Positions 22,905-28,855 of a stretch of 47,426 nt of DNA are shown here, piece by piece. The position numbers and the translations under genes were made by a program. Below the pieces are notes generated by a model. It was not told the origin of the DNA. It saw only the letters and a program-made list of their open reading frames with translations, and did no database searches. Numbering within the stretch: position 1 is the stretch's first letter; each line of letters opens with the position of its first letter. The stretch is from the IMG/VR virus record IMGVR_UViG_3300037228_000026, positions 1 to 47,426 of that record; one strand, written 5' to 3'. The stretch is from a virus.

Positions 22905-23821
22905 ATGGCACCTTCCGGGAACACGCGATCAAGCTCGGCCCAGCTGACGAAGTGACAGCCCGCGCGGATGCCGGCCGCGTCTATCCTATCAATTGTGAAC
23001 TGACCTACGCGAGTGCAAGGCAAGTCTGCAGCTTCATCCCGCGTCCACGGACCTTGCGCTGCTATCGTGACTCGCACTCTGCGTATGAACTCAACAGCGC
23101 GCAGTGCTTGGGGCAGCGGCACCTTAGCGCCGAGCGATGTCTGCACAACGTCTTCGCCCGTTGCATTTTTGCTGTACCGGATGCGCACTGCGGATAGTTT
23201 CTGCAATCTTAATACGCGGGCTTCAAGTTCCCTAGCTTCCTTGGCATCTCTTGCCTTTTGGCGCTTGGCTTCATATCCGGGACGCGCAGCTTCGCGTCGT
23301 GCTTGCGCTTCTGGACTCGTAAGCCGCTCGCGGCGCGCGTCAATCTTCCGAGCATCGCCGTCCGGCTCGAAACCTAACCATGGATCCGTAAGCCCGAACG
23401 CACTAGCATAGTCGCTGACGCGAGCGGTATAAGCTAACAGCGTGCCAAGGATCGAGCTATCGTCATACCATTTCACGCGGCACATTTCCTGTTGTACCCG
23501 CTTGGCATACGCCCCGACCAGATGTCTAAGGTTTTTGTCGTGGTCAAGCGGATTAAGGCAGGGCACGTGAAATACTTTGATTGAGTTGCTCAGTGCGCGA
23601 CTCACGGCGGGCTCGTGCTTGCTACTTGTAGTCACACTGAACTTCTCGGACGTGCGCAACACTACCTTTTTGCCGGTATAGGTCGTAACAAATCGCGCGA
23701 TTGGCATCTTATAGCTGTACAGCGTCGAGTCCGTAAAGTGCATGTTGTCGCTGTGCCCGTGGGACTGATTCTGCTGCGCCCAGATGTGCGCGCACATGGC
23801 GTTTGTAAAACGTGTTTTCAT
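22901..23821 (-). CDS. Phage protein of the CAH-W-A / YSY-x-PIA family
   Basis: A 306-residue protein of a kind I have seen in many phages without a known function. It has an N-terminal NAMCAHIWAQQNQSHGHSDN, then STLYSYKMPIARFV, a charged helical middle (EAQARREAARPGYEAKRQKA) and a C-terminal VGQFTIDRIDAAGIRAGCH that should bind a small partner. Its first 25 residues resemble those of the short chimeric gene at 15561..15782. ATG 23821 lies one base after the upstream stop. Cytoplasmic, early expression is likely; activity is unknown. Confidence 0.65.
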   Translation of the reverse strand: MKTRFTNAMCAHIWAQQNQSHGHSDNMHFTDSTLYSYKMPIARFVTTYTGKKVVLRTSEKFSVTTSSKHEPAVSRALSNSIKVFHVPCLNPLDHDKNLRHLVGAYAKRVQQEMCRVKWYDDSSILGTLLAYTARVSDYASAFGLTDPWLGFEPDGDARKIDARRERLTSPEAQARREAARPGYEAKRQKARDAKEARELEARVLRLQKLSAVRIRYSKNATGEDVVQTSLGAKVPLPQALRAVEFIRRVRVTIAAQGPWTRDEAADLPCTRVGQFTIDRIDAAGIRAGCHFVSWAELDRVFPEGAI

Positions 23822-23822
23822 G

Positions 23823-24089
23823 TCAATTACTCCCGTGAATGATTATGACGATTGCACAAAAAACCGGCGCAAGCGCGAACGCCCACAACAGGCAGTATCC
23901 GAGCCGTGGTTTTTGCTCGGTGTGCTTGCGGCGTTCGACGTGCTTGCGTGGCTCAGCCGGTTTCACAGCGTACTTGCACAGCGCCAATGAACCTTGAACC
24001 GCGCCAGCGAAAGCAGCGTAGCACGCGACTACCAGCAACAACGCCAGCCAGATCTTAACTATCAGAAAAGCGATTGCAATGATGCTCAT
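23823..24089 (-). CDS. Two-helix membrane protein
   Basis: An 88-residue protein with membrane segments at about residues 2-30 (SIIAIAFLIVKIWLALLLVV) and 63-85 (LGYCLLWAFALAPVFCAIVI) and a basic cytoplasmic loop (EPRKHVERRKHTEQKPR) between them. ATG 24089 overlaps the upstream TAA (TAATG) and has a strong GGGGAGGA upstream. Function unknown; host-membrane takeover or exclusion are possible. Confidence 0.65.
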   Translation of the reverse strand: MSIIAIAFLIVKIWLALLLVVACYAAFAGAVQGSLALCKYAVKPAEPRKHVERRKHTEQKPRLGYCLLWAFALAPVFCAIVIIIHGSN

Positions 24090-24382
24090 TAGAAGTCCTC
24101 CCCATCTATCAAGAGGTCGCGTACTTGCACACTCCCGCCCAAGAATGTCTGAATGGCTTTGTACGTTTGCTTTATGCCTAGCGCGCGGCACGCGGCCTTA
24201 ATAGCGTCGCCATCCTTGTTGGCCGCGCCCGTGTATAGACCCTCTACCATTTTTTCCGCCATCGCTTCGATTGACGGATAGCGTAACAACACTCTGCGCC
24301 GCCATTCCGGGTCGCTACCGTAGGCAGCTTCAAGCGCGGGAACGTAGGCAGACAGAAAAAGAGCTTTTTGGGAAACATTCAT
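24089..24382 (-). CDS. Hypothetical helical protein
   Basis: A 97-residue helical protein (ALFLSAYVPALEAAYGSD, AMAEKMVEGLYTG, IKAACRALGIKQTYKAI) ending in an acidic tail DLLIDGEDF. GGGAG lies about ten bases before ATG 24382, which overlaps the upstream stop as ATGA. The Ala-Cys-Arg-x-Leu-Gly-Ile helix resembles a helix-turn-helix-type bundle but no family is certain. Confidence 0.6.
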   Translation of the reverse strand: MNVSQKALFLSAYVPALEAAYGSDPEWRRRVLLRYPSIEAMAEKMVEGLYTGAANKDGDAIKAACRALGIKQTYKAIQTFLGGSVQVRDLLIDGEDF

Positions 24383-24639
24383 GACTTTTTACTCCCAAGA
24401 TTGTAGTGCGTGACCGGATCAAGCGCGCGCTCCGTAGCGCTCTGCGCGGCGCGCTTGGTGGCTTCAGTGATGATCGCACGGCGATCTTTGACACGGCGCT
24501 CAGGCTTACGCCGGTCATAACCTTTCTGGCGCTCACGTGGGTTGTGTGTAGGTGTGCGGACTTCACGACGCAGAATGTTGAGCACATCATGCGTACAGAT
24601 GGCACACGTGCACTCGCGCGAATGTGAAATCGGGCTCAT
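24379..24639 (-). CDS. Basic hypothetical protein with CxC-x2-C
   Basis: An 86-residue protein starting at ATG 24639 (ATGA overlap). The N-terminus has ECTCAICTHDVLN, a possible half zinc site, and the middle is very basic (RERQKGYDRRKPERRVKDRR), consistent with nucleic-acid binding. A longer frame from 24681 lies inside the preceding gene. Function unknown. Confidence 0.55.
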   Translation of the reverse strand: MSPISHSRECTCAICTHDVLNILRREVRTPTHNPRERQKGYDRRKPERRVKDRRAIITEATKRAAQSATERALDPVTHYNLGSKKS

Positions 24640-24992
24640 GACCGCGCCCCCCTGTTCAATCCCTGCGCGCTGTCGTGGCAACGGATGCAGATGCAGTCGT
24701 CGCCGTGCGGCAGCTCGCTGTGCGTGGCTACGCGTGGCGTGCGCTGCACAAGCGGTTCCTGTTTGATGCGCTCGCGTATGCCTGAGATAGTGCCATTAGC
24801 GCGCACACCGATCATATAGAAGCGACCTCCGATGCACTTGGCGAGCCACGTGGACGCGACTTGCGCGCTCTCAAAGCGATACGCGCGTGTTACATCGGTG
24901 CTCCAATCGAAACCGTGATTAGCCTCAGCGCCAAAGCGCGTGAGGTACAAAGTGGACCCACGAAAATCGCGGGCGATGATTGAGTGTGACAT
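24636..24992 (-). CDS. First gene of the minus-strand operon; hypothetical
   Basis: A 118-residue protein and the promoter-proximal gene of the early operon. The N-terminal part (IIARDFRGSTLYLTRFG, then YRFESAQVASTWLAK) looks like a small alpha/beta domain found in phage proteins that display host-like tables of column values; this is only an impression. The end has DDCICIRCHDSAQG, a potential metal-binding cluster. CGGAG lies about 12 bases before ATG 24992. As the first gene expressed it is a candidate host-takeover protein. Confidence 0.6.
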   Translation of the reverse strand: MSHSIIARDFRGSTLYLTRFGAEANHGFDWSTDVTRAYRFESAQVASTWLAKCIGGRFYMIGVRANGTISGIRERIKQEPLVQRTPRVATHSELPHGDDCICIRCHDSAQGLNRGARS

Positions 24993-25031
24993 GTTGGTTC
25001 TAACTCCGTTGTGTGACTGTGTGACTGGACT

Positions 25032-25080
25032 CGCGCGTACTATAACATACTGATAATGAGAAAGTGTGATCTAGTTCACA
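25032..25080 (-). promoter_or_regulatory. CRP-type binding site and extended -10 promoter of the minus-strand operon
   Basis: On the minus strand TGTTATAGT (25047..25039) is an extended -10 element (TG-n-TATAGT). Upstream lies TGTGA-N6-TCACA at 25080..25065, a perfect CRP/Vfr/Clp-type half-site pair. Counting +1 at about 25032, the site is centred near -40.5, almost the class II activator position (-41.5). There is no good -35 hexamer, as expected for an activator-dependent promoter. The first gene starts 40 bases further on. Confidence 0.6.
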
Positions 25081-25213
25081 TTGTAGACTATCGCAGGCAG
25101 TTGCAGAGCTAGAGGGGTCTGCGATGGGTCTGCGAAGGCCGGTAAGTGTATGATATTCAACGTAAAAAATAAACTTTCGTCGTAGATTCGTAGACACTCG
25201 GCGTAAAACTCCT

Positions 25214-25288
25214 CTTACCCCCTATACCTCACCTATACCTTACCCCCTATACCTCACCTATACCTTACCCCTTATACCTCACCTATAC
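25214..25288. repeat. Three 25-bp direct repeats (iterons)
   Basis: Units at 25214..25238, 25239..25263 and 25264..25288, in direct tandem. The first two are identical (CTTACCCCCTATACCTCACC then TATAC) and the third differs by one base. Each unit contains two TATACCT-like half repeats. They lie next to an AT-rich tract. This is the arrangement of iteron origins, or of a multi-site operator. Confidence 0.85.
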
Positions 25289-25546
25289 CTTATGTAATAC
25301 TCATATCCTTCCTTACAGTATTTGTTAGAAGTGTCTGCGAAGTCTGCTATCAGAAAGTTAGTTTTATACGTGGTGAATTAATGAGTTAGATGAAAGTAGT
25401 TGCAGACTGAAAGTGGTCTGCGAGGGGGTGCGAGGCTGCGAACAGGTGTTTTTATATACAGTACTGTTCATGCATACAGCACCTCATGGCGCGCCGACAC
25501 GCTTTGCTCGACAAAAAATCACGACTCGTTCACAGTTTTGCGCACT

Positions 25547-25915
25547 ATGCAAACACATCTCACGATCGCAGATGACGAAACAGGCGAGTACGTTCCCGCC
25601 GAGACGCGCATCAAAGAATCTTTGAACCGCGAACTCGTGCCGCTCAACTTAGTTGGCAAGGTCACGCGCGAGCGCATCCGCTACGCCGTGGCAGAACTCG
25701 CAGGCATGAACATTGGCAACGTGCATCGCTGGCTAGGCGAAGTCGCTCAATCAAATCCTGCGCGCGCCATTGAGCTGTACATCGAGCTTGTCAGCTTCTC
25801 ACTACCCAAGCTCAAAGCACAGGCAGTCATTGTCAATGATCCGGGCAACGCGGGCGCAGCGGCGTTGAGCCTGCGCGACCTCGCTGCTCAAATATCGGCC
25901 GAGGGCTCAGAGTAG
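25547..25915 (+). CDS. Terminase small subunit (probable)
   Basis: A 122-residue protein directly before the large terminase gene. RIRYAVAELAGMNIGNVHRWLG looks like a DNA-binding helix-turn-helix, followed by PARAIELYIELVSFSLPKLKAQAV, a helix pattern seen in phage small terminases. It should recognise the packaging site and load the large subunit. The start is ATG 25547; the frame is open upstream to 25400 but that part looks non-coding. No good ribosome binding site is visible, which is unusual. Confidence 0.7.
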   Translation: MQTHLTIADDETGEYVPAETRIKESLNRELVPLNLVGKVTRERIRYAVAELAGMNIGNVHRWLGEVAQSNPARAIELYIELVSFSLPKLKAQAVIVNDPGNAGAAALSLRDLAAQISAEGSE

Positions 25916-25938
25916 TTCCCGCCAGCACTTAAAAATTT

Positions 25939-25984
25939 GCCGAAGGGGGCCTTCGCACCGGGTGCCGACCCCTCGGCCTTCGGC
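25939..25984 (+). promoter_or_regulatory. Stem-loop between the terminase genes
   Basis: GCCGAAGG at 25939..25946 and its exact complement CCTTCGGC at 25977..25984 enclose a GC-rich loop with a further small hairpin. No T-run follows. It lies in the 150-base gap between the small and large terminase genes and could be an mRNA processing or attenuation element. Confidence 0.4.
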
Positions 25985-26067
25985 TCACCCTTACCACGAG
26001 AGTGCGCCGATGCCACTCGCACAATACGTCGGCCCTATGTAGATCTGTATATTTGGAATCAAAAACG

Positions 26068-27636
26068 ATGAGTATTTCGGACGCAGAAGTAGAACTACGA
26101 CGCAGGCTTCGCTCACAGATGAGCCTGCATTCCTTCACGTTAAATGTTGACGTGCCTACTATTCCCTATCCCGCGATGCGCCCGGACGAAGATCTCACGG
26201 GGCACGCACGTCTGCTCATGCCAATACACCACTCCATGATGCTCTCAACATTGCAGCGCACTATGGAGCGGCCATTCGGACGATGTTTGATACTCGCGCC
26301 CCCCGGCTCGGCGAAGTCAACTTACACCTCCGTCGTCGCGCCAGCGTGGGCGATGGGCAAGTGGCCCGGCCACCGGATCATCCTCACGTCCTATGCGGCG
26401 AAGCTCGCCGAGAAGCAGAGTCGCCGCTGTCAGGCGATTTGCCGCTCGGATCTCTACAGGAACATCTGGGGCGAGGCCCCGGTGCTAGTGCGCGACGCGG
26501 TAGGCGACTGGGGCATGTCGAACGGCTCTGAAATGCTGGCGTCCGGTATCAAAGCAGGCATCACCGGCAACCGCGCGAACGGCGCAATAGTTGACGACCC
26601 GGTTGCGGGCCGCGAGGAAGCGGACTCGCCGATTGAGCAGCAGAACACTGTTGACGCCTATCAGGACGACTTGCTCTCGCGACTCCTGCCCGCCGCGTGG
26701 CTTGCGGTGATCCTCACGCACTGGAACGAGAACGATCTTGCGGGCAAGATCCTGCCCGAAAGTTGGAAGGGCGAGAGCGGCATGATTACCTGCCGAGATG
26801 GGCTCGTGTGGGAAGTGCTCAACATACAGGCCAAGTGTGAGCGCGCCGATGATCCGCTCGGGCGCGCGCAGGGAGAGTACTTGTGGCCCGAGTATTATCC
26901 GGTGCGGCACTGGGAGATGTTTGAGAAGGCGCAGGGGCCGGAAGCGGCGCGCGCGTGGTCGTCCCTCTACCAGCAGCGTCCGTCGCCGCAGGGCGCGGGC
27001 GCATTCAAGCGCGAGTGGTTCAATTGGTACGGACCCGGCGAGCTGCCGGTGAAGTTGCGGCTCGCGGGCGCAAGCGACTTCGCCGTATCTGCCGGCAAGA
27101 ATGACTTCACAGAGCACTCACTCTGGGGCGTCGATCTCAACTCGGGACTGTGGCTCATGGAGGGTTGGAGCGGACAGGTTAGCACCGACGTTTCGATCGA
27201 GGAGCTGCTCAACATCGCCAAGCGCAAGAAGGTCACACTCTGGTTCGACGAATCCGGCGTCATACACAAGGCAATCGGCCCGGCGCTCAACAAGCGCATG
27301 CGCGAGCGTAAGATTTTCCTAAACGTCGTGGCCGTCCCCTCGACCGTGGACAAGGTCACCCGGCTGCAATCCTTTCAGGCGCGCGCGGCCTCGGGGTGCG
27401 TGTACCTGCCGAAGAACTCAGTATGGGCCGAGCAGCTAGTGGAGCAGCTCATAGCTATTCCGGCTGGGCGCTACGACGACAAGGCAGACTGTGCCGGGCT
27501 CATAGGCCGGGTGATTGACCAGATCTCCCCGCCGTTCGCGGACGCTCCGCGCGAGCCTCGCGGAATAAAACCTTTCACCGGTCGATGGGTCGAACACGAC
27601 GAAAATGCGGAGTCGAAGAAACTTCGATACCGCTAA
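26068..27636 (+). CDS. terL: Terminase large subunit
   Basis: A 522-residue packaging motor. The ATPase has Walker A APPGSAKST (residues 77-85, a variant of G-x4-GKS/T with Ala before Lys) and Walker B AIVDDPVAGRE. The C-terminal RNase H-like nuclease is shown by GASDFAVSAGKND, TLWFDESG and RYDDKADCAGLIG with its acidic residues. It cuts concatemers and pumps DNA through the portal. ATG 26068 (MSISDAEVEL) is preferred over a 22-codon upstream extension. TerS lies upstream; the portal is about 2.9 kb downstream, with accessory genes and tRNAs between them. Confidence 0.93.
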   Translation: MSISDAEVELRRRLRSQMSLHSFTLNVDVPTIPYPAMRPDEDLTGHARLLMPIHHSMMLSTLQRTMERPFGRCLILAPPGSAKSTYTSVVAPAWAMGKWPGHRIILTSYAAKLAEKQSRRCQAICRSDLYRNIWGEAPVLVRDAVGDWGMSNGSEMLASGIKAGITGNRANGAIVDDPVAGREEADSPIEQQNTVDAYQDDLLSRLLPAAWLAVILTHWNENDLAGKILPESWKGESGMITCRDGLVWEVLNIQAKCERADDPLGRAQGEYLWPEYYPVRHWEMFEKAQGPEAARAWSSLYQQRPSPQGAGAFKREWFNWYGPGELPVKLRLAGASDFAVSAGKNDFTEHSLWGVDLNSGLWLMEGWSGQVSTDVSIEELLNIAKRKKVTLWFDESGVIHKAIGPALNKRMRERKIFLNVVAVPSTVDKVTRLQSFQARAASGCVYLPKNSVWAEQLVEQLIAIPAGRYDDKADCAGLIGRVIDQISPPFADAPREPRGIKPFTGRWVEHDENAESKKLRYR

Positions 27637-27750
27637 ATTTACCGCATAATCAAAGCACTTCCTCTTAAGTGCGGTAACGCACTGTACTAAAAAGAAACGA
27701 GCGTTATATTTCACGATGCTTGTTTAACTTTTGTAGTGAGGAGATTTTTT
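27637..27750 (+). other. Gap after terL: small hairpin and leader
   Basis: This 114-base gap holds GCACTT/AAGTGC around a six-base loop shortly after the terL stop, without a clear T-run, then an AT-rich leader ending in GAGGAG before ATG 27751. A promoter is possible in the AT-rich part but no convincing -35/-10 pair is visible. Confidence 0.35.
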
Positions 27751-27948
27751 ATGGGTAACTATTCCAACGACGAGATGCGTGACGCTAATGCGCGAGTGGC
27801 GCAGGAAAAGCAGTCACACGGCCCGAAGTATCCGAAGCAGAATCGCGGACCAAAATATCCGCCGAACCCTGCCAAGGAAGCTGCGCGCAAAGCCGCTGCG
27901 GGACAGCCCGTGTCGGTGCAGCCTGCGGCATCGAAGGGGGGTGTGTAA
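27751..27948 (+). CDS. Small basic hypothetical protein
   Basis: A 65-residue protein starting at ATG 27751 with a strong GAGGAG seven bases upstream. The middle is Lys/Pro/Gly-rich (SHGPKYPKQNRGPKYPPNP, with the GPKYP motif twice) and the end is Ala/Val-rich. It is probably disordered. No family recognised. Its strong translation signal suggests abundant production late in infection. Confidence 0.6.
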   Translation: MGNYSNDEMRDANARVAQEKQSHGPKYPKQNRGPKYPPNPAKEAARKAAAGQPVSVQPAASKGGV

Positions 27949-27949
27949 C

Positions 27950-28264
27950 ATGAATAGATTGCTTTTTGGCTTGAGCGCGCTTGCTCTGGTTGCTGGTTGC
28001 GTTGTGACCCCGGCACAGGACAGCGTTGTTGTTGGGGTCGCCCCTCCAGCGGCGTGCGTTGCGTATGTAGGCCCGGTAGGGTTCTACGATTCTGCTTGCG
28101 GTTACTGGGGCGGCCCCGTAGTCGGCTGGGACCACAACTGGTTTGCGAGTGGTCACGGGGGGTACGGGCACGGCTCGTGGAATCGCGACGACCGAGCACA
28201 CGCAAAGGGCGCAAACGCCAGACGCGAGCACGCTCCAAAAACTGACGGAGGCGAGAAACGGTAA
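27950..28264 (+). CDS. Small lipoprotein
   Basis: A 104-residue protein with a lipoprotein signal peptide: MNRLLFGLSALALVAGC, lipobox LVAGC, lipidation at Cys17. The mature part is Gly/Tyr/Trp-rich with a His/Gly tract (HGGYGHGSWNRDDRAH) and a charged end. ATG 27950 is one base after the previous stop. Phage lipoproteins of this sort sometimes block superinfection at the outer membrane; that is inference. A second spanin lipoprotein is unlikely because Rz1 exists. Confidence 0.7.
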   Translation: MNRLLFGLSALALVAGCVVTPAQDSVVVGVAPPAACVAYVGPVGFYDSACGYWGGPVVGWDHNWFASGHGGYGHGSWNRDDRAHAKGANARREHAPKTDGGEKR

Positions 28265-28338
28265 TGTACTACGGCGGCGGCCTGATAGGGCTTCTAATCG
28301 TGGTGATACTAGTTATCATCATCATCCGAAAGCTCTAG
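28264..28338 (+). CDS. 24-residue membrane peptide
   Basis: A 24-codon gene (MYYGGGLIGLLIVVILVIII then RKL), a single very hydrophobic helix with a basic C-terminal clamp. ATG 28264 overlaps the lipoprotein TAA (TAATG), so translation is coupled. It ends just before a terminator. Similar Gly-Gly-Leu-Ile microproteins (DUF3309-like) occur widely. Function unknown. Confidence 0.6.
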   Translation: MYYGGGLIGLLIVVILVIIIIRKL

Positions 28339-28362
28339 GCTGCGAACTCAACTTGATTTGTA

Positions 28363-28394
28363 TGTGGCTACGATATATCGTAGCCACACTTTTT
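28363..28394 (+). terminator. Perfect 26-nt palindrome with T-run
   Basis: TGTGGCTACGATA and its exact complement abut at 28363..28388 without a loop base and are followed by CTTTTTGG. As RNA this gives a long stem and a U-run, so it is a probable intrinsic terminator for the small-gene cluster 27751..28338. Confidence 0.7.
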
Positions 28395-28404
28395 GGAGGA
28401 CTGT

Positions 28405-28626
28405 ATGACTGACTTAATCGCTGGCGGGCTTGGGCTGGTAATCGGCGCGATCATAGGTGCCACGATCGGGTACAAGTGGATCTCGGCTGAGCTGGCAACC
28501 GCAAAAGCGGATCTCTCCAGCTTGCTTGATAAGGCGGCCCCGATAGTCACTGCGGCTGGTCCGCTGACTCCCACGGCGGCGCTTGCTGCTGCTGTATCCG
28601 CTGTCAAAACCAAGGTCGCGAAATAA
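28405..28626 (+). CDS. Small membrane protein with Gly-zipper helix
   Basis: A 73-residue protein from ATG 28405 with GGAGG seven bases upstream. Residues 4-26 (LIAGGLGLVIGAIIGATIGY) are one membrane helix with G-x3-G spacing, followed by an Ala-rich amphipathic helix. The ribosome binding site overlaps the T-run of the preceding terminator. Function unknown. Confidence 0.65.
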   Translation: MTDLIAGGLGLVIGAIIGATIGYKWISAELATAKADLSSLLDKAAPIVTAAGPLTPTAALAAAVSAVKTKVAK

Positions 28627-28630
28627 CGAA

Positions 28631-28701
28631 TCTGGAGGGTGCGGGTTCGAGTCCCGCTGGTAAAGTTTACCGTAACCATAGCTTAGTGGTAGAGCACCAG
28701 A
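28631..28701 (+). other. tRNA halves in permuted order (3' half before 5' half)
   Basis: 28631..28664 reads as a tRNA 3' half: anticodon-stem strand TCTGG, variable loop AGGGT, T-arm GCGGG-TTCGAGT-CCCGC, acceptor strand TGGTAAA. Then 28672..28701 reads as a 5' half: acceptor strand GTAACCA, TA, D-arm GCTT-AGTGGTA-GAGC, A, anticodon-stem strand CCAGA. CCAGA and TCTGG pair fully, and the acceptor strands pair at five of seven positions. No anticodon loop joins them in this order. It may be a circularly permuted tRNA gene or the remnant of a tandem duplication. Confidence 0.55.
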
Positions 28702-28704
28702 ACC

Positions 28705-28749
28705 CCGCAGCTAGCCCGGTAAACCCGGCAAACTGGCTGCGGATTTTTT
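28705..28749 (+). terminator. Hairpin with T6 before tRNA-Trp
   Basis: CCGCAGCTAG at 28705..28714 pairs with CTGGCTGCGG at 28733..28742 (ten pairs, one G-T), followed by A and six T. The loop contains a short direct repeat, CCCGGTAAA/CCCGGCAAA. A Rho-independent terminator is likely, which would separate the permuted halves from tRNA-Trp. Confidence 0.65.
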
Positions 28750-28753
28750 GAAT

Positions 28754-28830
28754 AGGCTGGTAGTTCCAATTGGTAGAACGCCGGTCTCCAAAACCGGATG
28801 TTGAGGGTTCGAATCCTTCCCGGCCTGCCA
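28754..28830 (+). tRNA. tRNA-Trp (anticodon CCA)
   Basis: A complete 77-base tRNA. The acceptor AGGCTGG pairs with CCGGCCT (one G-T), followed by discriminator G and an encoded CCA end. The anticodon stem CCGGT/ACCGG encloses the loop CTCCAAA with anticodon CCA for tryptophan. The T-arm GAGGG-TTCGAAT-CCTTC is canonical. The encoded CCA fits a bacterial or phage tRNA. It lies 25 bases before the sugar dehydratase gene. Confidence 0.95.
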
Positions 28831-28855
28831 AGTTCGGAAAAACGGAGAGGCACAA

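Larger units (their letters stand above)
24993..25546. other. Divergent control region / candidate replication origin
   Basis: About 550 bases without a supported gene between the minus-strand operon and the plus-strand packaging and virion genes. It holds a CRP-type site and extended -10 promoter (25032..25080), an AT-rich tract (25140..25190), three 25-base iterons (25214..25288), a second AT-rich tract (25289..25395), several GTCTGCGA octamers (25117, 25128, 25333, 25416) and a perfect palindrome ACAGTACTGT (25458..25467). Its position where transcription diverges, with iterons beside AT-rich DNA, fits an origin and a regulatory switch. Confidence 0.6.

Noticed and set aside
25000-25197. 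Minus-strand frame of about 65 codons in the control region
   Set aside because: It runs through the CRP-type site and promoter and has no ribosome binding site; its composition does not look coding.
25486-25575. 29-codon plus-strand frame starting MARRHALL
   Set aside because: No ribosome binding site, and it runs into the terminase small subunit gene; nothing supports translation.
27785-28231. 148-codon minus-strand frame opposite the lipoprotein gene
   Set aside because: The plus-strand genes here have strong ribosome binding sites and a lipobox; the minus frame has neither context nor motif.
28631-28664. tRNA 3' half as a phage attachment site (attP)
   Set aside because: No integrase or excisionase gene is visible, and the matching 5' half follows directly, which fits a rearranged tRNA better.
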